From: Streptomyces sp. MH60
Lineage (GTDB): Bacteria > Actinomycetota > Actinomycetes > Streptomycetales > Streptomycetaceae
Reading direction: 5' to 3'
DNA length: 64,000 nucleotides
Assembly (NCBI RefSeq): GCF_002939385.1
Contig: NZ_MULI01000036.1
Location: 1 to 64,000, forward strand
The position numbers and the translations under genes were made by a program. Positions 8,798-16,952 of the stretch are shown in pieces. The notes beneath the pieces are model-generated. The model worked only from the letters and a program-made list of their open reading frames with translations, did no database searches and had not been told where the DNA came from. Every line of letters starts with the position of its first letter. Within the stretch, counting starts at the first letter, position 1.

Positions 8798-9663
8798 CGG
8801 ACCGTGCGCTCGCGGTCGTCCGCGCCGGGGCCCTGACCACCGTGCAGGACCGGGGCCGGCCGGGCCACGCCCACCTCGGCGTCCCGCGTTCCGGGGCGCT
8901 CGACGCTCCCGCGGCGGCGCTGGTCAACCGGCTGGTGGGCAATCCGCCCGGGGCCGCGGTCCTGGAGACCACGCTCACCGGCTGTGCCCTGCGCCCGCGG
9001 TGCGCGGTCACGGTGGCGGTCGGCGGCGCCCCCTGCCCGGTGACGGCGGACGGGCGGCCGGTGTCCTGGGGCGCTCCGGTCGCGGTGCCGGCCGGAGCGC
9101 TGCTGGACATCGGGGCGGCGGACTCCGGGGTGCGCTCGTACGTGGCCGTCTCCGGCGGCGTCCTCGTCGAGCCGGTCCTCGGCAGCCGCTCCACCGACCT
9201 GCTGTCCGGCCTCGGCCCGCCGCCCCTCGCGGACGGCACGGTGCTTGCCCTGGGCCGGCCGGGCGGGCCGTACGCGCGCGTGGACGTCGCTCCGCAGCCG
9301 GCGCCCCCGGCGGAGCTGGTCCTGCGGGTGAGGCCGGGTCCGCGCGCCGACTGGTTCACGCCGGAGGCGGTACGGGCGTTCACCTCGCAGCCGTACCGGG
9401 TGTCGTCCGCGAGCAACCGCATCGGGCTGCGCGTGGACGGACCCGCGCTGGAACGCGCCCGTCCGGGCGAACTCCCCAGCGAGGGCACGGTGCTGGGCGC
9501 GGTGCAGGTGCCGCCCGACGGCCGGCCGGTGGTGTTCCTCGCCGACCACCCGACGACCGGCGGCTACCCGGTGATCGGCGTCGTGCGCACCGCCGACCTC
9601 CCGGCGGCGGCCCAGGCGGTCCCGGGCACACCGGTGCGTTTCCCGACGCTGCACGGACACTGA
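8794..9663 (+). CDS. pxpC: 5-oxoprolinase subunit C (KipA-like allophanate hydrolase domain 2)
   Basis: A 289-residue AHS2/KipA-type protein. Typical blocks are VVRAGALTTVQDRGRPGHAH, GVPRSGALD, SYVAVSGG, SSASNRIGLRVDG and LADHPTTGGYPVIGVV. It is the last gene of the five-gene coupled operon and overlaps pxpB by four bases. With PxpA and PxpB it should form the ATP-dependent cytoplasmic 5-oxoprolinase. Length and motifs are complete. Confidence 0.92.
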   Translation: MTDRALAVVRAGALTTVQDRGRPGHAHLGVPRSGALDAPAAALVNRLVGNPPGAAVLETTLTGCALRPRCAVTVAVGGAPCPVTADGRPVSWGAPVAVPAGALLDIGAADSGVRSYVAVSGGVLVEPVLGSRSTDLLSGLGPPPLADGTVLALGRPGGPYARVDVAPQPAPPAELVLRVRPGPRADWFTPEAVRAFTSQPYRVSSASNRIGLRVDGPALERARPGELPSEGTVLGAVQVPPDGRPVVFLADHPTTGGYPVIGVVRTADLPAAAQAVPGTPVRFPTLHGH

Positions 9664-9997
9664 CCCCGCCCGTCGGGGGGACACGGCCGGGGCCGTCCTG
9701 GGCGCGGGCGCATGAACCTCCTCGCCCGCACGCCGTCGGCGGCGCAGCGGATCCGGCCGCGCAGTGAGCACGAGTGCGTCGCAGGCGGGCCGCCGCCGGC
9801 GGGCCCACCGCCGCACGCGGCGCGGGGAGCGCGGCATTTCGTTCGGCGGGTGGCGGGGCAGCGGGTCGGGTCCAGCGCCCCGCGCAGGGCCCGGCAGCAG
9901 GCAGCACCGTGCGCGGGGCCGACGGCGGGGCGCGCAGCGGATCCGGGCTCGGCGACTGTGTCCCACCGGGGTTGCCGGGCCGTGGAGCGGAGGCGGT
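9664..9997. other. Gene-free convergent gap
   Basis: These 334 very GC-rich bases lie between the end of pxpC and the end of a minus-strand glycosyltransferase gene. Short open frames occur on both strands but none has a family pattern or ribosome site. Imperfect GC-rich inverted repeats near 9785-9805 could end transcription from either side. I see no convincing gene or regulatory site. Confidence 0.5.
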
Positions 9998-11155
9998 TCA
10001 CGGCACGGCCTCCGGCAGCGCGGGGCGCGCCGGGTGGGTCGCGTCGTGTGCGGCCAGGAACGCCTCGACGGCCGTGTTCCAGCCGAAGCGCTCCGCACGC
10101 GCGCGTGCCGCCGCCCGCCGGTCCGTCTCGCGGCGTGCCAGGAGCAGTTCCACGGCGTCCGCGAAGGCGTCCCCGTGATCGGCGGCGACGGCTCCGGCCG
10201 CACCGATCACCTCGGGCAGCGCCGAGGACGCGCTCGCCACCACGGGCGTGCCGCACGCCATCGCCTCCAGCGCGGCGAGCCCGAAGGTCTCGGCCGGTCC
10301 GGGCGCCAGACACACGTCGGCGGACGCCTGGAGGGCGCCGAGCAGCCGGGAGTCGGCGACGTGGCCGAGGAAGGTCACCGGCAGCCCCCGGGCCCGCGCC
10401 CGCTGTTCGAGCCGCGGGCGCAGCGGCCCGTCCCCGGCCACCACCAGCACCGCCCGCCCACCGCGCCGCCGCAGCTCCGCCAGCGCGTCGAGCGCGGTGC
10501 CGGGCCGCTTCTCCACGGACAGCCGCGAGCACATCACCAGCAGCGTCTCGTCCCCGCGCGCGTACCGGGCCCGCAGCCCCGGGGCGCCCAGCCCGGGGTG
10601 CCGTCCGGTGAGGTCGACTCCGAGCGGGGCCCGGACGACGTTGCGGGCCCCGATGCGGACGAACTCCCGCTCGGCGAACTCCGTGGTGCACACCACGCGC
10701 GCGTAGGCGTGCGCGGTACGGACGTTGAGGGCGTCGGCGGTGCGCCGGGCAGCGCCTTCGGGCAGGCCCCAGGTGCGCAGCACACCGTCGGTGGTCTCGT
10801 GGGAGACCATCACGGCGGGGACCCTGGCCCGCCGGGCCCACCTGCCGGTCCACCGCAGGGTGGTGCGGTCGGACACCTCCAGGCGGTCGGGAGCCAGCTC
10901 CTCCAGCAGGGCGGCCACGCGCCGCCGGTCGGTCAGGACGCGGTAGCCGCCGGTACCCGGCAGCAGGGGCCCCGGGAGCGTGATCACCCGGCCCTGTCCG
11001 GTCTCCCGGTCGTCGGCGTGCCGGCCGGGGACGACGAGTACGGGGTCGTGCCCCGCGGCGCGGTATCCGCGGCCCAGTTCGCGCAGCGCGGTGCGCAGTC
11101 CGCCGGACGCCGGGGCGACGAAGTTGGCGAGCCGGACGATCCGCAGCGCGCTCAT
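9998..11155 (-). CDS. GT4-family glycosyltransferase
   Basis: A 385-residue GT-B glycosyltransferase group 1 protein. It begins MSALRIVRLANFVAP with SGGLRTALRELGRGY for the acceptor-side domain. The C-terminal nucleotide-sugar domain has VCSRLSVEKRPGTALDALAE-type spacing (R...EK) and the EX7E block PAETFGLAALEAMACGTPVV. The ATG at 11155 was chosen because it overlaps the stop of the preceding glycosyltransferase gene (ATGA); an upstream in-frame start would run deep into that gene. Acceptor and donor are unknown. Mannosyl transfer to lipid or glycan is plausible from the partner gene. Confidence 0.85.
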   Translation of the reverse strand: MSALRIVRLANFVAPASGGLRTALRELGRGYRAAGHDPVLVVPGRHADDRETGQGRVITLPGPLLPGTGGYRVLTDRRRVAALLEELAPDRLEVSDRTTLRWTGRWARRARVPAVMVSHETTDGVLRTWGLPEGAARRTADALNVRTAHAYARVVCTTEFAEREFVRIGARNVVRAPLGVDLTGRHPGLGAPGLRARYARGDETLLVMCSRLSVEKRPGTALDALAELRRRGGRAVLVVAGDGPLRPRLEQRARARGLPVTFLGHVADSRLLGALQASADVCLAPGPAETFGLAALEAMACGTPVVASASSALPEVIGAAGAVAADHGDAFADAVELLLARRETDRRAAARARAERFGWNTAVEAFLAAHDATHPARPALPEAVP

Positions 11156-12279
11156 GCCGCCAGCACCGCCTTCCGGGAGGCGAGCACGTCCATGTAGTGC
11201 CCGATCAGCCGATCGCCGACGGCCTCCCAGGTGCGCCCCTCCACGTCGGCCCTCCCGGCCGCGCCGTAGGCGCCCCGCAGCCGGGGGTCCGCGGACAGGG
11301 ACCACACGGCGTCCCGTACGGCGGCGGCGTCGCGGGGCGGCACGAGCAGCCCGGTGCGCCCGTGGGCCACGAGGTCCAGCGGTCCGCCCGCCGCGGGCGC
11401 GACGACGGGCACACCGCTCGCCATGGCCTCCTGCACGGTCTGGCAGAACGTCTCGAAGGGGCCGGTGTGCACGAAGACGTCCAGTGAGGCGAAGGCCCGG
11501 GCGAGTTCGTCACCGGTGCGGCGGCCGAGGAAGACGGCGCCCGGCAGCGCCCGCTCCAGACCGGGGCGGCTGGGTCCGTCGCCGACGACCACGACGCGCA
11601 CGCCGTCCAGGGCGCAGGTGCCGGACAGCAGCTCGACCTGCTTCTCGGGGGCGAGGCGGCCGACGTAGCCGACGATCAGCTCGCCGTTGGGGGCGAGTGC
11701 GCGGCGCAGCGTCTCGTCCCGCCGGCCGGGCCGGAAGCGCACGGTGTCCACTCCGCGCGGCCACAGCCCGACCCGGGGCACACCGTGCGCCTCCAGGTCG
11801 CGCAGTGCCGCGCTGGACGGGGCGAGGGTGAGGTCGGCGGCCGCGTGCACGGAGCGGATGCGCCGCCAGGCGGCCGCCTCGCCCGCCCCCATGTACGTAC
11901 GGGCGTAGCCGGCGAGGTCGGTCTGGTAGACGGCCACGGCGGGGACGCCGAGCCGGGCGGCGGCGGCCATGCCCCGGACGCCGAGGACGAAGGGTCCCGC
12001 CAGGTGGACGAGGTCGGCGCGGTGCTCGGCGATCGCGGCGGCGACGCGCCGGCTGGGCAGGGCGACGCGGACCTGTGGGTAGCCGGGGAGCGGGAGGGAG
12101 GGGGTCCGGACGACGCGGCACGGAGCGTACGCGTCCGCCTCGTCGGCGGCGGAAGCGGCCGGCGCGACGACGACGCAGTCGTGACCGCGGCCCACGAGGT
12201 GCCGGACGGTCTGGAGCGCGCAGTGGGCGACGCCGTTGACATCGGGGGGAAAGGATTCGGTCACGATGACGACACGCAT
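11152..12279 (-). CDS. GT4-family glycosyltransferase, MgtA/PimB-like
   Basis: A 375-residue GT-B enzyme. The start MRVVIVTESFPPDVNGV is characteristic of the MgtA/SqdX/PimB-type branch, which uses GDP-mannose or UDP-sugars on lipid acceptors. Other blocks are GYVGRLAPEKQVELL for donor binding and GPFETFCQTVQEAMASGVPV for the EX7E region. It precedes and overlaps the second glycosyltransferase by four bases, so both probably act in one pathway making a glycolipid or cell-envelope glycan at the inner face of the membrane. The precise product is not deducible. Confidence 0.85.
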   Translation of the reverse strand: MRVVIVTESFPPDVNGVAHCALQTVRHLVGRGHDCVVVAPAASAADEADAYAPCRVVRTPSLPLPGYPQVRVALPSRRVAAAIAEHRADLVHLAGPFVLGVRGMAAAARLGVPAVAVYQTDLAGYARTYMGAGEAAAWRRIRSVHAAADLTLAPSSAALRDLEAHGVPRVGLWPRGVDTVRFRPGRRDETLRRALAPNGELIVGYVGRLAPEKQVELLSGTCALDGVRVVVVGDGPSRPGLERALPGAVFLGRRTGDELARAFASLDVFVHTGPFETFCQTVQEAMASGVPVVAPAAGGPLDLVAHGRTGLLVPPRDAAAVRDAVWSLSADPRLRGAYGAAGRADVEGRTWEAVGDRLIGHYMDVLASRKAVLAA

Positions 12280-12369
12280 ACCGGTGTTGTCGCCGGACTG
12301 GACGTGCTCGCGTCAACGTCGATCTTTCCGGCCGAGGAACGTCCCGTGAGCGTTGCCCCCCGCGCGGCC

Positions 12370-12404
12370 GGGTGCCGGTGCGGCACACGGCCGCGCCGGC
12401 ACCC
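12370..12404 (-). terminator. Hairpin after the HEAT-repeat gene
   Basis: A 9-bp stem, GGGTGCCGG (12370-12378) with CCGGCACCC (12396-12404), lies just after the stop of the minus-strand HEAT gene. There is no clear U tract, as is common for Streptomyces terminators. Confidence 0.45.
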
Positions 12405-12412
12405 CCTGGCGC

Positions 12413-13831
12413 TCACACGGCGGGCGCGTCCGGTCCGAAGCGGCTGCGTACCGCCGTCTGGACCTCGTCCTCCTCGGCCGGGTCGGCGGCGAGCCTGCGC
12501 AGCCGTTCGACGACACGGTTGTCGCCGGTCTCGGCATGGCGTGCGGCGAGTTCGCGGGTGGTCTCCTCGCAGTCCCACAGGCACTCGATGGCGAAGCCCG
12601 CCGCGAAGGACGGGTCGGTGCCGGCCAGCGCGCGGGCGGCCCGGCCACGCAGGTGGGAGGAGGCGGTTTCGCGGTAGATGTGGCGCAGTACGGGCGCGGC
12701 GCAGGTGATGCCGAGCCGTCCGGTGCCGTCGACGAGGGTCCACAGGGTCGGCGCGTCGGGGCCGTCGCCGCGTACCGCCTCCCGCAGCGCCGCGAGGACG
12801 AGATCGCGGTCCTGGGCGGCGCCCCGGCAGGCGAGCACCCGTCCGGCGGCGGCCCCCAGCGCGTCGGGCCGGTGCACCCAGCCGCGGGCCCGGTCGACGG
12901 CGGCGAGGCTGCGCATGCGCTCGTACGCGGCGACGGCGGCCTCCACGACCGGTGTCGAGCCGGTGGCCACGGCGCCCTCGACCAGGTCGAGGACGTCCGG
13001 ATCATTGCTGTCGGCGAGATAGCGCAGGGCGGTGCAGCGGGCGCCCTCGGTGCCCGACCGCGCGGCCTCGACGATCTCGGGCCGGTCCTCGGGCCCGGCG
13101 ACGGCCGTCAGGCAGCGCGCGGCCGGCGCGTGGAGCGGGGTGCCGCGCTCGACGCCCTGCTCGGCCCACTCGAACACGGCTCGCACGCTCCAGCCGGGAC
13201 GCGGTCCGGTGGAGTTCATCTGGCGCTGCCAGCGGTCGAAGCAGCCCGCCTCCTGGGCGGCCCGCACGCGCGTGGCGATCGATTCGCGGGGGTCGTCGGC
13301 CCACAGGCGCCAGGGCCGGGGTTCGAAGGCGTCCCGCACCGCGGCGGCCAGCTCGGCCTCGCCCTCGGCGTCGCGCGGGAAGCGGGCCAGGATGGGTGCG
13401 GCGAGGGAGCGCAGCCCCGCGTCGTCGTCGCGCAGCGCCAGCTCGTCCAGGGCCCACGCCCAGTTGACGCCGTGCGCGGCGTACCGGCGCAGCAGCTGGA
13501 GCGCGTCCAGCCTGCCGTAGGAGGCGAGGTGGCCGAGGACCGCGAGGGCCAGCCCGGTGCGCGACTCGTCGGCGTCCAGGACGTCCTCGGGGTCGAAGAG
13601 GTGGGCCTCGATCGCGTCCAGCTCGCCGTTCAGGTCGAGGTAGAGGCGGGCGTAGTAGAGGGAGCGGTTCTCGACCTGCCAGTCGTGGCGGGGGTCGTGG
13701 AGCACACAGTGGTTCAGCGCCGCGAGCGCTTCGGCGCGCGGAGCGGTGAGCGCGTGCAGCGTGCCGTCGCCGCGACCCCGCTGAAGCAGGCCGAGCAGCG
13801 TACCGCTGGGCGCTATGACCGGATCGAACAT
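12413..13831 (-). CDS. HEAT-repeat protein of unknown role
   Basis: A 472-residue soluble protein built of helical pairs typical of HEAT/armadillo repeats: blocks such as LAVLGHLASYGRLDALQLLR, ARCTALRYLADSNDPDVLDL and GRAARALAGTDPSF repeat every 35-45 residues. Such proteins are scaffolds or binding platforms. The ATG at 13831 was chosen because GTGAGG lies nine bases upstream; a GTG at 13846 overlaps that ribosome site. It stands alone on the minus strand, upstream of the two glycosyltransferase genes but separated from them by a hairpin. No enzymatic motif is visible. Confidence 0.75.
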   Translation of the reverse strand: MFDPVIAPSGTLLGLLQRGRGDGTLHALTAPRAEALAALNHCVLHDPRHDWQVENRSLYYARLYLDLNGELDAIEAHLFDPEDVLDADESRTGLALAVLGHLASYGRLDALQLLRRYAAHGVNWAWALDELALRDDDAGLRSLAAPILARFPRDAEGEAELAAAVRDAFEPRPWRLWADDPRESIATRVRAAQEAGCFDRWQRQMNSTGPRPGWSVRAVFEWAEQGVERGTPLHAPAARCLTAVAGPEDRPEIVEAARSGTEGARCTALRYLADSNDPDVLDLVEGAVATGSTPVVEAAVAAYERMRSLAAVDRARGWVHRPDALGAAAGRVLACRGAAQDRDLVLAALREAVRGDGPDAPTLWTLVDGTGRLGITCAAPVLRHIYRETASSHLRGRAARALAGTDPSFAAGFAIECLWDCEETTRELAARHAETGDNRVVERLRRLAADPAEEDEVQTAVRSRFGPDAPAV

Positions 13832-14121
13832 GGGAAACAGCCTCACATCAAGCGTCGACGCAACCGGGGAGCACGCGTTACCTGGCCGTGCGCCAACACG
13901 TCGGAGCGCCCGCCGTCTCTTGCTTGCTGAAGACCATGTTCCTCTGCCTCTCGTCGGTGGCCCTTGCGAGCCGTGTCACGGCCCGCGCGGTGCGGCAACA
14001 CCTGCCCAGCCATCACGTCCGTGAACCACGTCGTCATGATGGCCCGGCGGTCACAGCTGCCGCGACCGAAATTTCGGCGGCCCTGTACCGCCTCCCCCGT
14101 TTCCAGCGTTTTCCCTGGTCA
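13832..14121. other. Gene-free stretch upstream of the HEAT gene
   Basis: This region of about 290 bases separates the HEAT-repeat gene from the terminator of the ankyrin gene. It is less GC-biased than the coding regions and shows no frame with Streptomyces codon use. It probably holds the HEAT gene promoter and leader. No specific site is convincing. Confidence 0.4.
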
Positions 14122-14156
14122 GAAAAATGTGGAGAGGCCCGGACCGGACCCTCTCC
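14122..14156 (-). terminator. Rho-independent terminator of the ankyrin gene
   Basis: Read on the minus strand, GGAGAGG (14156-14150) pairs with CCTCTCC (14137-14131), and the hairpin is followed by ACATTTTT. The T run corresponds to the A run at 14122-14126. It lies about ten bases after the stop at 14166. Confidence 0.75.
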
Positions 14157-14165
14157 GCCGTCCCG

Positions 14166-14558
14166 TCACCGGGCGCCGAACAGCTCCAGCAGGTCCGTCC
14201 GGGCGAACATCCGCGCCGTGTCGACGGCGGACGGAGTGCCCGCCGCCGGGTCCGCGCCGGCCTCGAGCAACGCCTTGGTCACTTCCGTCTCCCCCTTGAA
14301 GGCGGCTCCGGCGAGCGGCGTCTGCCCCCGGTCGTTGACGCGGTCGGCGTCGGCGCCACGGGCCAGCAGCGCACGCACCGCGTCGGCGTGCCCGTGGTAG
14401 GCGGCGAGCATGACGAGGGAGTCGCCGCGGTCGTTGGTGAGGTCGGCCGGTACACCGGCGTCCACGTACGCCACCAGCTCATCGGTCCGCCCCTGCCGGG
14501 CCAGATCGAAGATCTTGGTCGCCAGCTCCACGACCTCGGGGTCGGGGGCTTCACTCAT
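14166..14558 (-). CDS. Small ankyrin-repeat protein
   Basis: A 130-residue protein consisting of three to four ankyrin repeats: GRTDELVAYVDAGVPADLTN, then DSLVMLAAYHGHADAVRALL and QTPLAGAAFKGETEVTKALL, each followed by an AGADP-type turn. The ATG at 14558 (MSEAPDPEVV) fits the compact domain and has AGGCAGG upstream. An in-frame ATG at 14705 would add an unconserved tail. Ankyrin proteins mediate protein binding. It diverges from smeA-sffA with about 200 bases between, but no functional tie is evident. Confidence 0.85.
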   Translation of the reverse strand: MSEAPDPEVVELATKIFDLARQGRTDELVAYVDAGVPADLTNDRGDSLVMLAAYHGHADAVRALLARGADADRVNDRGQTPLAGAAFKGETEVTKALLEAGADPAAGTPSAVDTARMFARTDLLELFGAR

Positions 14559-14760
14559 CGGCCGGACCTGCCTCTCACTGCGAACATTCGGCAAATCGCC
14601 AGGGTACTGGCTCGCGGGGCACCCGAGCGGACCAAGGACCGCTCCGCCACCTGAGGTAATTCGGGCAAATTTCCCCCATTTGCACCTTTTATCGTATGGA
14701 TACATGCTGTGAGCCTGGAAGTACTCATGGTGACTGTCCCCGTGAACCAGGAGAACTCAC

Positions 14761-14955
14761 ATGATCCTCTCGATCTCAGGCGTGGTCCTGCTCGGCATCG
14801 TCGTCTTCATCTTCTTCCGCAAGGACGGCCTCAAGGCCTCGCACGCGCTGGTCGCCGTCCTGTTCGGGTTCTATCTCGCGAGTACGGCCATCGCCCCGAG
14901 CATCAAGGCGGGCGGCGAGAGCCTGGCGGGCCTTCTCGGCGGCATCAAGTTCTGA
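14761..14955 (+). CDS. smeA: SmeA, small membrane protein of sporulation septa
   Basis: A 64-residue protein with a hydrophobic N-terminal helix (MILSISGVVLLGIVVFIFF), a short charged RKDG turn, and a second hydrophobic segment (VAVLFGFYLASTAIA) before an amphipathic tail. AGGAGA precedes the ATG. In S. coelicolor SmeA brings the FtsK-like SffA to division septa of sporulating hyphae, and the two genes form one developmentally controlled operon. Size, topology and the following FtsK-like gene match. The promoter should be in the 200 bases upstream but I cannot assign its sigma factor. Confidence 0.85.
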   Translation: MILSISGVVLLGIVVFIFFRKDGLKASHALVAVLFGFYLASTAIAPSIKAGGESLAGLLGGIKF

Positions 14956-15009
14956 CGGCCCGCCCCCCCTCGTCCGACATCCGCACGAACGCACCTCCAG
15001 GAGGCAGCA

Positions 15010-16788
15010 GTGGCCCGGCGGCCCCTCCCCCGCATTCTGAGCAACGGCGGCGCACAGCTCGCCCGGAGCCGGGAGCTGGCCCGGACGGCGGCCGACAGCG
15101 CCACCGACGTCCTCCAGCCGCTGATCACGATCGGCCGCGGTCTGCGCCGACTGGCCGCGGCCGCGCGGCGCAGATGGACCGAGACCCCCAAGGACCGGCG
15201 CGGCGCGCTGCTGTTCCTGGTGGCCTCGGTGGTCCTGGTGGTGGCGCTCGTGCCGTACGGTCCGCTGCTCGCCGTCATCGCCCTGATGGCGGCGGCAGCC
15301 TGGCAGGGCAGGGAGCGCTCCCCGGCGGTGCCCGAGGGCCCCGACGACTCCCAGACCCGGCGCCTGCAGTCGCTCTACGAGGCACTGGTCCCGTACTTCT
15401 CCCTCCCGGAGGACCCCGACCCCCTGTACGCCCACGGCGGCGGCTGGGAGAAGGCGTTCCCGGCGTACGAGTTCGACGACGACGGCCGCGTCGCCCACCT
15501 GGTGATCCGCTACCCCGCCTACTTCACCGACGGGGAGGCCGAGTCCCGGGCCCGGATCGAGCACCTGCTCACCGCGAAGTCCGGCCGGGGCCGCGAGTAC
15601 CACTTCACGTGGGACGAGGAGGCCAACCACCTCTGCGTCGACGTGCTCGCGGCGCTGCCCACCGACATCGCCGCCCAGCGCTTCGTGACGGCGCCCGGCG
15701 AGACCGTTCTCGGCTTCACCGACCCGACCCGGGTCCAGCGCACGCTCCCGCTCACCCACGGCGCGGAGCAGCGGGACGTACCGCCGGTCGTCTGGCGCAC
15801 CGGCATCCGCTCGACCGAGCCCCACCTGCTGGTCCTCGGGCAGCCCGGCACCGGCACGTCCACCCTGCTGCGCTCGGTCGCCCTCCAGGCGCTGCACCAG
15901 GGCGACCTGCTGATCGTCGACGGCGGCGGCACCGGGGAGTACGCCTGCCTGGTCGGCCGGGACGGCGTCCTGGCCGTGGAGTGCGGCCTCACCGGCGCGC
16001 TGACCAGCCTGGAGTGGGCCGCCGCCGAGACGGAACGTCGGCTGATCTCCGTGAACCAGGCCCGTCAGCAGGGCCTGGCGGCGCCGGACGACACCCGGCG
16101 GCCCCTGTGGGTCTTCCTGGACCGTCCGACCGCGTTCACGCACCTCGCCACCACGGGCGGCCGCCGGGACCCGCAGACCCTGCTCCAGATCCCGCTGCGG
16201 CACGGCCGGGCCGCGAACGTGACCGTGGTCGTCGCCGACCAGCTGGACGCCCTGGACAGCCTCACCGACGCCGTACGGCAGCACACGCGCGCGCGTGTCG
16301 TGCTCGGTCCGGCCACCGCGGACGAGCTGGCGAAGGCGCTGGGCGCTCCCCCGCACACCACGCCCCTCGACCAGGTCCCGCCCGGACGCGGATACGCCCG
16401 CCTGGGCACCGGCCCGGTGCACCGCCTCCAGGTCCCGGCCACTCCCGACCCCTACGACGACGCGACGAGCGAGGCTCACCGGCAGGCGGTGCTCGACCTG
16501 CTCCCCCCGCGCACGACACCGGCGGACGGGGAGCAGGCGCCCCTTCCCCCGGAGGCCGAGGCCGAGGCGGAGGCGGAAGCGAAGGCGAAGGCCGTCTCCG
16601 TGGAGAAGGGCGCCTCCGTGGAGAAGGAGGACGCCCCGGACGGCGCGGCCGCGAGCGGGCCGGAGAAGACCGCGGCGGACGCGGAGCCGACCCCGGTGAC
16701 GGTGGAGAAGGCGACGGCCGGGACGCCGACCGAGCCGGCTCCCGCTGAGCCGGTCCCCGCCGAGGCCGTCGCGGCGGAGACCTCCTGA
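15010..16788 (+). CDS. sffA: SffA, SpoIIIE/FtsK-like septal protein with altered Walker A
   Basis: GTG start at 15010 with AGGAGG upstream, 592 residues. Residues 1-60 are basic and cytoplasmic, about 66-98 form a membrane hairpin, and about 260-490 form a RecA-like FtsK-type core. The P-loop is GQPGTGTS (residues 277-284): threonine replaces the catalytic lysine at 283. Walker B-like LLIVD ends at residue 304. The last 100 residues are low-complexity Glu-Ala-Lys-Pro. In S. coelicolor SffA needs SmeA for septal localisation and helps chromosome segregation into spores. It lacks the gamma DNA-reading domain of true FtsK. Loss of the P-loop lysine suggests weak or absent ATP hydrolysis. Confidence 0.85.
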   Translation: MARRPLPRILSNGGAQLARSRELARTAADSATDVLQPLITIGRGLRRLAAAARRRWTETPKDRRGALLFLVASVVLVVALVPYGPLLAVIALMAAAAWQGRERSPAVPEGPDDSQTRRLQSLYEALVPYFSLPEDPDPLYAHGGGWEKAFPAYEFDDDGRVAHLVIRYPAYFTDGEAESRARIEHLLTAKSGRGREYHFTWDEEANHLCVDVLAALPTDIAAQRFVTAPGETVLGFTDPTRVQRTLPLTHGAEQRDVPPVVWRTGIRSTEPHLLVLGQPGTGTSTLLRSVALQALHQGDLLIVDGGGTGEYACLVGRDGVLAVECGLTGALTSLEWAAAETERRLISVNQARQQGLAAPDDTRRPLWVFLDRPTAFTHLATTGGRRDPQTLLQIPLRHGRAANVTVVVADQLDALDSLTDAVRQHTRARVVLGPATADELAKALGAPPHTTPLDQVPPGRGYARLGTGPVHRLQVPATPDPYDDATSEAHRQAVLDLLPPRTTPADGEQAPLPPEAEAEAEAEAKAKAVSVEKGASVEKEDAPDGAAASGPEKTAADAEPTPVTVEKATAGTPTEPAPAEPVPAEAVAAETS

Positions 16789-16796
16789 CGCCGTGG

Positions 16797-16822
16797 CCGG
16801 GGCGGCGCGACCACCGCCCCGG
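16797..16822 (+). terminator. Hairpin terminator of smeA-sffA
   Basis: A perfect 9-bp stem, CCGGGGCGG (16797-16805) with CCGCCCCGG (16814-16822), starts nine bases after the sffA stop. The region lies between converging genes. No U run follows. Confidence 0.6.
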
Positions 16823-16952
16823 TCCGTCCCGCGTCCGCCGCCGGTCCGCGCCCGCTTCCACGGGCCCCGGCGACCGACCGCACCGGACTCGCCCACAGGC
16901 CCTCACAGGCGCGGTGGCTCCCCCGCGACCGGCACCGCCGGACCGGCCGGTC

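Noticed and set aside
13843..14037. A small minus-strand frame between the HEAT and ankyrin genes
   Set aside because: Codon use is atypical, there is no ribosome site, and no pattern is recognised.
14776..16896. A 706-codon minus-strand frame opposite smeA-sffA
   Set aside because: Its protein is Arg/Gly/Val-rich without domains. The plus strand carries the recognised genes with ribosome sites.
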